A stretch of DNA of 29,845 nucleotides, from NCBI GenBank assembly GCA_027351145.1, contig DAIEIZ010000049.1, positions 1 to 29,845 on the forward strand, given 5' to 3'. How positions within the stretch are numbered: position 1 is the first letter of the stretch; each line of letters opens with the position of its first letter. The notes under the pieces were generated by a model. That model searched no databases and was not told where the DNA came from. It saw nothing but the letters and a program-made list of their open reading frames with translations. The translations under genes and the position numbers were made by a program. The stretch is from Candidatus Moraniibacteriota bacterium (GTDB taxonomy: Bacteria > Patescibacteriota > Minisyncoccia > Moranbacterales > UBA2206). Positions 23,370 through 29,845 of this stretch are shown here, piece after piece.

Positions 23370-24296
23370 TTATTTCTTCTTCTTGCCATCCTCACCCTTC
23401 TTCACTTCTGGCGCAGGCGCTGGAGTATTTTCTGTCGCCTGTTCTTGTGCTTGCTCAGTGCCTTCCTTGAATTTATAGAAAACCTTATTTGCAATGCGCA
23501 AATCGATATATTCAAGATTTTTTTGCTGATCCCTGGAAATCTTATTCGCAAGAATAGTTTTGAGCATCAAGAGTTCCTTTTCCAATCCGACATCCTCACT
23601 GAAATAAATTTTCCAACCATCTTCCGTTTCCACTTTCAAATCTCCAGACATTCGACTAGGCGTTTCATAGAGCTTTTTAAGCACGATCCCCGCGTCGTTT
23701 TGTACGCGACTATTCAAACCTAATATAAATTCCTGAAAACCGCCTTCCAAAGGAATACTTCCTGGCTCAATTTGCGCTCCGCTTGCATCAATCAATGTGA
23801 CCAAATTCTCCCTATCCAACTCTGCTTGTGCAAAATTCTGAGCTCCGTAAGCCTCGCCTTTTTCATTCAGAACATAACAATTACCCGAGCTGCAAAGCAA
23901 CATTGCAAACTTCCGCTCCCTGATAACAATACGCAAACTGTCTGGAAAAATTTTTTCAACCTGCACATCTTCAATTCGCTTGAAATCACGCAAAAGAGCT
24001 TCCCTAAGCTTATCCCTTCGAAGCAAAGTTAAATTATCTCTAGCTATTATCCCAAAATAGTTACCGCTCAGTTCGCCATTAATAGCATTTCTAAGCGGCC
24101 CGTCCTCCAGTTTGTTTAAACCAGAAATTTGCACGTCCGTCACACTCAAAAAATCAGAAAAAAACAGAGCAAAAATTACGGTCGCCAAAAATAGTATTGC
24201 CACTAACCGATATACCCATTTGCCAGAAAACTTCTTCTTACCGCGAGATGGCTCAAAGCTTGACCTATTTTTTTTACGATTAATTACGCTAATCAT
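23370..24296 (-). CDS. ftsQ: Cell division protein FtsQ/DivIB
   Basis: Bitopic division protein of 308 residues that joins FtsL/FtsB and recruits later divisome parts. Seen: a basic cytoplasmic tail (NRKKNRSSFEPSRGKKK), one membrane helix at about 28-47, then a POTRA domain at 50-125 (LSVTDVQISGLNKL ... RIEDVQVEKIFPDSLRIVI) and the FtsQ C-terminal domain ending LEYIDLRIANKVFYKFK, a close match to the family. The last 40 residues are a low-complexity Ala/Pro/Glu/Lys tail. It follows holB by 76 bases and is the last gene before the terminator. Unusually it is not next to ftsA/ftsZ or a mur gene within this window. Confidence 0.9.
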   Translation of the reverse strand: MISVINRKKNRSSFEPSRGKKKFSGKWVYRLVAILFLATVIFALFFSDFLSVTDVQISGLNKLEDGPLRNAINGELSGNYFGIIARDNLTLLRRDKLREALLRDFKRIEDVQVEKIFPDSLRIVIRERKFAMLLCSSGNCYVLNEKGEAYGAQNFAQAELDRENLVTLIDASGAQIEPGSIPLEGGFQEFILGLNSRVQNDAGIVLKKLYETPSRMSGDLKVETEDGWKIYFSEDVGLEKELLMLKTILANKISRDQQKNLEYIDLRIANKVFYKFKEGTEQAQEQATENTPAPAPEVKKGEDGKKKK

Positions 24297-24372
24297 AATG
24301 AGCTATTTATTTCGCAAACATCATTGCAACGAAGACATATTAATTATCCTTTTTGAAAAATCACAAAATATA

Positions 24373-25260
24373 TTAAAAAGCCAAGAGCAAATTCTCCGTC
24401 ACTAGGCGCACATTGGAGTTCGTGTTAATGGCTATCTTCCTACTTTCTTCTATTTTTTCAATCAATTCAAGTGCCTTTTCTGGAACAATCACTATGGAAT
24501 TTCTTTGCCCCAAAATCACACTGCGGAGAAGTATGACCCAAAGATTCATCTTTTCCAAAAGAGCCGGCGTATTTTTAGCCAAAGATTCTGCTAAAAATAA
24601 TTTTTCATTTCCGTTCATGGAAAATATAGATTGCAACTCCCTCATCACTTCCCGCCTTTCTTCCAATTTTATTTTTCCACTAAGAAAATTCTGCGCCAAG
24701 CCCGGACGACCCAATGACCAAAAAATTAATTCCTCCCTATTTGGCAGCATCCGATCAAACATTTTACCCAAATCTTCCTCTGGCAGCAAGCCAAATCGCT
24801 TAACCTGACAACGCGAAACGATTGTTGGTAATATTTTTTTTTCATCCTCCGCCACCAGAATAATTACCGCTTTTTCTGGTGGCTCTTCAAGAATCTTAAG
24901 CAATGCGTTTTGCGCCGATATATTTAAATTATTCGCACTGCGGATAATTGCCACACGATATTTGGAGGAATATGAAGTCAAACTAAACTCTTTTTGCAAA
25001 CGCTTAATCGCGTCTAGCTTGATTTCCTTTTCCTTGATAATTCCGTCCTTTTCTTCTATTTCCGGTTCAATGATTTGCAAATCGGGATTCACCGCCTCGC
25101 CCTGCCAACCGGTTAATTTTTGAGCGAACTCTAAAGCTACTAGAAATTTTCCCAACGCTACAGGACCACAAAAAAGATAGCTCTGCGCCAAGCTGTTTTT
25201 TTCAAATGCTCGTTCCAATGAATCAATTATTTTTTTATTGCCAATGATTTGCATAAACAT
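24373..25260 (-). CDS. holB: DNA polymerase III delta-prime subunit
   Basis: Clamp-loader AAA+ subunit, 295 residues. Seen: a start FMQIIGNKKII typical of the family, a degenerate P-loop GPVALGKFLVA near residue 33 (GPxGxGKT is usual; delta-prime proteins often lack ATPase function), then RVAIIRSANNLNISAQNALL, KILEEPPEKAVIILV and the sensor-1-like ILPTIVSRCQ. It has no visible zinc-binding Cys cluster. ATG at 25260 is preferred because GGGGGAG lies ten bases upstream; a TTG at 25266 and an ATG at 25254 are alternatives. The start lies inside the end of the upstream GT4 gene (26-base overlap), indicating coupled translation. The C-terminal domain (about 195-295) is helical. Confidence 0.88.
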   Translation of the reverse strand: MFMQIIGNKKIIDSLERAFEKNSLAQSYLFCGPVALGKFLVALEFAQKLTGWQGEAVNPDLQIIEPEIEEKDGIIKEKEIKLDAIKRLQKEFSLTSYSSKYRVAIIRSANNLNISAQNALLKILEEPPEKAVIILVAEDEKKILPTIVSRCQVKRFGLLPEEDLGKMFDRMLPNREELIFWSLGRPGLAQNFLSGKIKLEERREVMRELQSIFSMNGNEKLFLAESLAKNTPALLEKMNLWVILLRSVILGQRNSIVIVPEKALELIEKIEESRKIAINTNSNVRLVTENLLLAF

Positions 25261-26404
25261 TATCAATAAACTCCCCCATCTCTCTTTTAAATCTCTCCTC
25301 GCTAAATTCCCCTGCGCGTGCCTTAATTATTTCCTTATCATAACTATTTTCATTTTCTCGTAATCGACGCACGCCATCAGCAATCACTTCCGGTGTTGCC
25401 GAGTCAAAAAATTCTCCAGTTTTTCCCTCAAGAATTATTTCTTTCATTCCGCCACGTCCAATTCCCAAGACAGGAACACCATGAGCCATTGCTTCCACCG
25501 GTGCGATGCCAAAATCATCGATATTTGCAAAAACAAAACAACGCGCTCCGGCATAAATTTCCGCCAAACTTTCATCCGGTTGAAATCCAAGAAACCTAAT
25601 CTTTTCTCCTGCAATTGATTTGAGATACTTTTCTTGCTCGCCAGTGCCCACAATCACAAGCGGCAACTCTAACTTGTTAAACGCCTCGATAATCATATCG
25701 ATTTTTTTATAAGCAGAGAGTCTTGAGACAACTAAAAAATACTTAGCATTTTGATTCTGTTCGCCTGCCTGCCGGCAAGCAGGCAGATTCAAATTTAATT
25801 CGCAGTTTCGCATCGAATCTGAAACAGGAGGGTAGATCACATTCGCATCACGATTGTAATATTTTTTAATCCGTCCTCTTGTATACTGCGAATTAGCAAT
25901 TAAATATTCCGGCCGATCTGCCGCCGCAAAATCCCAGACACGCACATAATTCAAAACAAGGCGTGTAAAAAAATTCAGCGCTCGACATTTAATTTGCTCT
26001 TTTAGATATTCCCCATTCATATCCCAAGCGAATCGCATCGGACTGTGCAAATAGGAAATGTGAATCGTATTAAGCCTGGTCACAATCCCCTTGGACCAAG
26101 CGCCTGAGCTGGAAATAATCAAATCAAAATCACGTAAGTTGAAGGTTTCTGGCACCACGGGCAAAAAGGGCAGCAACCATTTCCTTCTCTTGCAGAAAAA
26201 TTTAGGCCACTTTTGAAGAAATGATGTTTCTACTTTCCGATTTTTAAGCCAATCGGGAAATTTTTCTCGATCACAAAGCACTGTGTAAATCGGAGCCTCG
26301 GGAAACATTTCCGCCAGCGATTTCAGCACACGCTCTGCTCCGCCAAATTCAACAAGAAAATCATGGACTAGAGCTATCTTTAATTCTTTTTTTTGTCGCA
26401 TCAT
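25235..26404 (-). CDS. GT4 family glycosyltransferase with LPACRQAGE insertion
   Basis: Cytoplasmic GT-B retaining glycosyltransferase of 389 residues. The N-terminal Rossmann domain begins LKIALVHDFLVEFGGAERV, with SYLHSPMRFAWDMNGEY near 118-133; the C-terminal nucleotide-sugar domain starts YFLVVSRLSAYKKID near 222 and holds DDFGIAPVEAMAHGVPVLG, in which the usual ExxxxxxxE motif has Asp at 296 and Glu at 304. This type usually transfers mannose or similar sugars in surface polysaccharide pathways. The linker between the domains has an extra peptide LPACRQAGE (207-215) encoded by a GC-rich palindrome. AAGGAT precedes the tandem ATG start. It overlaps holB at its end. Confidence 0.9.
   Translation of the reverse strand: MMRQKKELKIALVHDFLVEFGGAERVLKSLAEMFPEAPIYTVLCDREKFPDWLKNRKVETSFLQKWPKFFCKRRKWLLPFLPVVPETFNLRDFDLIISSSGAWSKGIVTRLNTIHISYLHSPMRFAWDMNGEYLKEQIKCRALNFFTRLVLNYVRVWDFAAADRPEYLIANSQYTRGRIKKYYNRDANVIYPPVSDSMRNCELNLNLPACRQAGEQNQNAKYFLVVSRLSAYKKIDMIIEAFNKLELPLVIVGTGEQEKYLKSIAGEKIRFLGFQPDESLAEIYAGARCFVFANIDDFGIAPVEAMAHGVPVLGIGRGGMKEIILEGKTGEFFDSATPEVIADGVRRLRENENSYDKEIIKARAGEFSEERFKREMGEFIDNVYANHWQ
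25765..25786 (-). repeat. In-frame palindromic insertion in the GT4 gene
   Basis: CTGCCTGC and GCAGGCAG form a perfect 8-bp stem around a 6-base loop (TTGCCG on the minus strand). The element encodes LPACRQAG within the interdomain linker. It is strongly GC-rich in an AT-rich gene. From memory, similar peptides and palindromes appear in unrelated proteins across CPR genomes. Confidence 0.8.
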
Positions 26405-26600
26405 AGTTTTAATCCTTGACTAAAAGATTGTCTTTTGCAAAATAGTTTTCTTTCTGATATCACTGCTCATTTCTAGAGTTATTTTATTAATCGATAATTT
26501 TCTGAGCATAGGCAAGAACTTTCATCTGCCCTACAAACATCTTTTTTTAAAAGGAGAAGGAAGTGAATTGAATTATAATTTTACACCATCCCCCTGAAAC

Positions 26601-27683
26601 CTACTCCGTCAAAACCGTCGCAATCAAATCTGCACAATTTTCCCAACTAAACCTTTTAATGTTTTCATAGCCCTTCCTAACCATTTCTTCAGCCATTTTT
26701 TCATCTTGCGTAAGCGCAATCATTGCATCAGCAATAAACTTTGGCTCAGTTGGATCAACCAAAAAAGCGCTTCCATTGGCCACTTCGGGAAGTGATGAAG
26801 TATTAGACGTAATAACTGGCACGCCTTGACTCTGTGCCTCAAGAACAGGAAGGCCGAAACCTTCATAAAACGTAGGAAAAAGAAAAATTTCTGCATTTTT
26901 GAACAATTGCCATTTCCTTGAATCTTTTACAAAACCCAAAATAATAATATCTTTTTTGTATGCTGATTTTTCTATCCGCTCTACTATCTCCGCCTCGCCA
27001 TAGCCAAATTTCCCGCCTAACACTAACTTGTGCTCAGCGCCGGTTTTCTCCTTGAACAAATCAAAAGCTTCGATAATGCCTATGATATTTTTACGTTTTT
27101 CCAAACGCCCCACGAAAAACAAATAGGGCCGCATTGCACCAATTTCTCTTGCGTGCTCCAGTTCCAATTCCCTGGTCTTATCTTCATAACCTTCATAAAC
27201 CAGATTTATTTTTTCTTCCGGAATTTCATATAGATTCATCAAATCTCTTTTTGTGTTCTTGGAAACACTGATGATTTTTCTCGCCCAATTACAAGAATTT
27301 TTAATTGAAAAACGCATATAAAACCTCTCAAAAAATGAGTAGGCTTCCGGCATAATCTCATATTCCAAGCCATGGATCGTCACGATAGTCTTTTTTGGAT
27401 GAAAAAACGGCACGGTATGCGCTGGGACAAAAAGAACATCGATTGGATGAAGAAAAAGTTCCAAAGAAAGTCCAATTTGAGTCCAAAGACGCGGAAAGCG
27501 GATTTTTTTAATCCGCCAATTGCTAGGCACGGTAAAATCCACTTTTTGAGTACCACGCAAATACAGGATGACTCGATGTTTATAAAGACGCGTACGCAAC
27601 TGTCTAATTACTTGATAGGAATATTCCTCGATCCCTGTTCTTTGTTTTAAAAAAGCCCTCGAGCCATCGATACCAATCTTCAT
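26601..27683 (-). CDS. GT4 family glycosyltransferase
   Basis: GT-B retaining glycosyltransferase of 360 residues. Seen: MKIGIDGSRAFLKQRTGIEEY at the start, which matches mannosyl/rhamnosyl GT4 enzymes, HGLEYEIMPEAY near 104-115, SVSKNTKRDLMNLY near 139-152, and in the C-terminal domain FFVGRLEKRKNI (189-200), then FYEGFGLPVLEAQSQGVPV with the ExxxxxxxE pair at E274 and E282. No signal or membrane segment. It begins 22 bases after mreB and probably shares its transcript, followed by a 196-base gap to the second GT4 gene in which I see no clear terminator or promoter. Likely role: assembly of a surface polysaccharide or glycan; donor and acceptor unknown. Confidence 0.9.
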   Translation of the reverse strand: MKIGIDGSRAFLKQRTGIEEYSYQVIRQLRTRLYKHRVILYLRGTQKVDFTVPSNWRIKKIRFPRLWTQIGLSLELFLHPIDVLFVPAHTVPFFHPKKTIVTIHGLEYEIMPEAYSFFERFYMRFSIKNSCNWARKIISVSKNTKRDLMNLYEIPEEKINLVYEGYEDKTRELELEHAREIGAMRPYLFFVGRLEKRKNIIGIIEAFDLFKEKTGAEHKLVLGGKFGYGEAEIVERIEKSAYKKDIIILGFVKDSRKWQLFKNAEIFLFPTFYEGFGLPVLEAQSQGVPVITSNTSSLPEVANGSAFLVDPTEPKFIADAMIALTQDEKMAEEMVRKGYENIKRFSWENCADLIATVLTE

Positions 27684-27705
27684 TATGTTGTAATTTTTTA
27701 TAAAT

Positions 27706-28713
27706 TTATTTTGAAAGCATCATCGTCCTTTTGTACATATCCAGATTTTCAAGCGCAATTCCAATTCCCTTAATAACGCAATATAGCGCATCATCCGCTA
27801 CATAACACGGCACGCCGATAGTTTTCGTGATCAGTTGGTCAAGATTGCGGAGAAGTGCGCCACCGCCTGAAAGTACCATGCCTTTATCCATAATATCTGC
27901 CGCCAATTCCGGCGGAGTTTCTTGGAGCACTTTTTTAATCGCATTAATCACCTCGCGCAGTTCGTCTTGAATCGCTTCCGTCACTTCATTAGAAGAAATA
28001 TGTACCGTTCGCGGCAGCCCACCAGTCAAATCACGTCCTCGCACATCCATATAATCTTCTTTGACTTGAGGAAGCGCCGAACCAATTTTTATCTTCACGT
28101 CCTCTGCTGTTCTGTCTCCAATAGACAAGCTATATTTTCGCTTAATATAATCAGCAATCGCCTGATCAATTCTGTTTCCGCCAACCCGCGCACTGTGCGC
28201 CGAAACAACTCCGCCAAGCGAAACAACCGCAACTTCCGACGTTCCCCCGCCAATATCGATAATCATATTCCCCGCAGCGTTGTTGATCGGAATTCCCGCG
28301 CCAATCGCTGCCAAAATCGGTTCTTTCACTACATAGGCCATTTTCGCGCCAGCGCGAATTGTTGCATCAATCACCGCACGCCGCTCCGTCGAAGTCACTC
28401 CGGCAGGAATAGAAACCATCACTTCCGGACGAATGAGGCGAAAACGACCGCTGACTTTATTGATGAAATATTTCAACATTGCTTCTGTAATTTTATAGTC
28501 CGCGATCACGCCATCTCTCATTGGTCGGCTTGCCACAATCGTGTCCGGCGTTCGTCCAAGCATTTCTTTCGCTTCATTGCCAATCGCCAAAACCTTATTT
28601 TCCAAAAGCGAAATTGCCACTACCGATGGTTCATTAGAAACAATTCCCTTCCCGGGAATAAACGCTAAAACATTGGCTGTGCCAAGATCAATTCCGATTT
28701 TTCGTACGAGCAT
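27706..28713 (-). CDS. mreB: Cell-shape actin homologue MreB
   Basis: Bacterial actin of 335 residues, the normal length. Seen: phosphate-1 loop GIDLGTANVL near residue 7, EPSVVAI, RPMRDGVIADYKITEAML near 63, VMVSIPAGVTSTERRAV near 118, phosphate-2 IIDIGGGTSEVAVVSLGG near 161, and the adenosine motif LSGGGALLRNLDQLI near 283. It polymerises on the inner membrane and directs peptidoglycan synthesis, implying a rod or otherwise shaped cell. It lies 22 bases upstream of the GT4 gene and 247 bases downstream of murA; mreC and mreD are not adjacent. A plausible promoter lies upstream at 28816-28844. Confidence 0.97.
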   Translation of the reverse strand: MLVRKIGIDLGTANVLAFIPGKGIVSNEPSVVAISLLENKVLAIGNEAKEMLGRTPDTIVASRPMRDGVIADYKITEAMLKYFINKVSGRFRLIRPEVMVSIPAGVTSTERRAVIDATIRAGAKMAYVVKEPILAAIGAGIPINNAAGNMIIDIGGGTSEVAVVSLGGVVSAHSARVGGNRIDQAIADYIKRKYSLSIGDRTAEDVKIKIGSALPQVKEDYMDVRGRDLTGGLPRTVHISSNEVTEAIQDELREVINAIKKVLQETPPELAADIMDKGMVLSGGGALLRNLDQLITKTIGVPCYVADDALYCVIKGIGIALENLDMYKRTMMLSK

Positions 28714-28815
28714 GTAATTTTTCTTATTTTAACTTAATATATTTCCTAACCAAATAATTCTTCATGGATTCTCTGGCTGGTTGAACTATTTTTTGAGCAA
28801 AACTTCTTTTTTAGC

Positions 28816-28844
28816 ATTAAAAAACAAGACGCTACCCATATCAA
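28816..28844 (-). promoter_or_regulatory. Candidate promoter of mreB
   Basis: Minus-strand TTGATA (28839-28844), a 17-base spacer and TTTAAT (28816-28821). A second candidate closer to the gene, TTGGTT and TAAAAT 16 bases apart, would give an almost leaderless mRNA. Confidence 0.4.
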
Positions 28845-28960
28845 TACAGCTTTTCCCGATTTTATTTCTGTTTTTTCATTACAGCTTTAATTCTCTAATT
28901 ATTTTCTTAGATTCAAATGTGTTTCATAGCATCGTATCAATTTAAGCGGTTTCGCATCGT

Positions 28961-29845
28961 CTAAACTCTTTTTATATCCGCTCCTAATTTCTGCAAGCGT
29001 TCTTCGATCTTTTCATAGCCCCTATCGACTTGATAAATTTCTTTAATGGTTGTCTTGCCTTTTGCAACCAGCGCAGCAATAATCAAAGTTGCTCCAGCGC
29101 GCAGATCAAAGCTAGTGATGGCTTTGCCGTTCAGTTTTGTCGGACCACTGATGAGCACACGATGCGGATCAAGAATTTTCGCTTTAGCTCCCATTTTCTG
29201 CAGTTCTCCCACATAATTAAACCGGCTTTCATAGAGTGAATCATGAATAAGCGTCTCCCCCTCGGCTTGCGTTGCCAAGACCCCGAAGGGTGCTTGCACA
29301 TCGGATGGTACGCCTGGATATGTTCTCGTGTCCACCTTAGAAACCGCTTTCAATTTTTTGGCCGGAATAACTTCGATCGCATTTTTGCTAATCCTAAAAT
29401 CCGCTCCAAACTCACGCAATTTTTCCAAGACCAAATCCAAATGTTCTTCTCTGGCATTTTTCACCCTAATCGCACTTCCCGTTGTCACGCCTAAAATTAA
29501 AAATGTCGCAGCTTCATTAGCATCTGGAATAATCGCATGCACCGCTCCTCGTAATTTTTTCGTACCAGCAATCTCCAAGCTATGCGTCCCAAGCCCTTTG
29601 ATTCTTGCTCCAAGCGATACTAAAAATCTTCCCAAATCCTCCACATGAGGCTCACAGGCTGCCGCTTTGATGATAGTTTTCCCTGGTAATGCGGCGGCAA
29701 GCATCATTGCATTTTCCGTTGCAGTGACCGACATCTCGCCTAAGGTAAATTTGGCGGCTTTTCTTTTTCGTGCGCTAACCAAATAACCATGATCATCTTG
29801 TCGCACATCCACACCCATCTTACGCAAAGCCTCAAAATGCGTACC
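28961..29845 (-). CDS. murA: UDP-N-acetylglucosamine 1-carboxyvinyltransferase MurA, N-terminus beyond window
   Basis: First committed step of peptidoglycan precursor synthesis (phosphoenolpyruvate added to UDP-GlcNAc), cytoplasmic. The frame is open to the right edge, giving 295 residues of the C-terminal two-thirds. Seen: GTHFEALRKMGVDV, corresponding to the segment just after the catalytic Cys loop, then VTATENAMMLAAALPGKT, TYPGVPSDVQAPFGVLATQAEG with the conserved Asp, ESRFNYVGELQKMGAK, FDLRAGATLIIAALVAKG, and DRGYEKIEERLQKLGADI at the end, all MurA signatures. The catalytic Cys (or Asp) loop lies outside the window, so fosfomycin sensitivity cannot be judged. The Ser before Asp and the Pro after Gln-Ala differ from the common PTDLQAQ. 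It lies upstream of mreB. Confidence 0.95.
   Translation of the reverse strand, partial: GTHFEALRKMGVDVRQDDHGYLVSARKRKAAKFTLGEMSVTATENAMMLAAALPGKTIIKAAACEPHVEDLGRFLVSLGARIKGLGTHSLEIAGTKKLRGAVHAIIPDANEAATFLILGVTTGSAIRVKNAREEHLDLVLEKLREFGADFRISKNAIEVIPAKKLKAVSKVDTRTYPGVPSDVQAPFGVLATQAEGETLIHDSLYESRFNYVGELQKMGAKAKILDPHRVLISGPTKLNGKAITSFDLRAGATLIIAALVAKGKTTIKEIYQVDRGYEKIEERLQKLGADIKRV

Noticed and set aside
27922..28668. Plus-strand 248-codon open frame inside mreB
   Set aside because: Antisense shadow of highly conserved MreB; composition rich in His, Arg and Asn is typical of a shadow frame.

Overview
The window looks like a Patescibacteria (Candidate Phyla Radiation) chromosome, most likely of Parcubacteria/Moranbacteria type. 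The reasons are an AT-rich, densely packed genome with standard stops (TAA, TAG and TGA all end real genes), a type IV pilus cluster without secretin genes, a TraG/VirD4-like ATPase with anonymous membrane proteins, an S23 four-helix-bundle gene, and an LPACRQAGE peptide insertion. The lineage is an inference from gene content; no rRNA or tRNA gene was seen.

Positions 1-10008 (minus strand) hold the type IV pilus (T4P) cluster in transcription order: pilM, pilN-like, pilO-like, pilB, a single-domain response regulator, pilT, pilC, an S23 gene, two pilins, a heptad-repeat coiled-coil protein, and prepilin peptidase pilD, cut by the left edge. A TATAAT promoter with an extended -10 precedes pilM, a second one lies between pilT and pilC, a third serves the coiled-coil/pilD pair, and a hairpin terminator follows the pilins. 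No PilP or PilQ is present, which fits a cell without an outer-membrane secretin. The S23 gene sits between inverted polypurine repeats and looks inserted.

Positions 10413-12914 (plus) encode a divergently transcribed protein with a degenerate PP2C-like domain, a long basic linker, one membrane segment and a probable beta-propeller outside the cell. A bidirectional terminator separates it from a convergent minus-strand operon at 19013-12999. That operon holds a large membrane protein (J-like N terminus, His-rich repeats, LysM-like segment), two small cytoplasmic proteins and a TraG/VirD4-like ATPase, and resembles an uncharacterised envelope or secretion module.

Positions 19240-21008 (minus) hold a two-gene operon, a lipoprotein and a secreted protein. 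It is GC-richer than its surroundings, has strong Shine-Dalgarno sites and a near-consensus promoter, and is followed by a strong terminator; it may have been acquired. I recognise neither family.

Positions 21335-23191 (plus) encode a GT-C membrane glycosyltransferase followed by a strong bidirectional hairpin. From 29845 back to 23370 (minus) run murA (partial), mreB, two GT4 glycosyltransferases, holB and ftsQ: peptidoglycan precursor synthesis, cell shape, surface sugar assembly, replication clamp loading and division. One GT4 gene carries an in-frame palindromic insertion.
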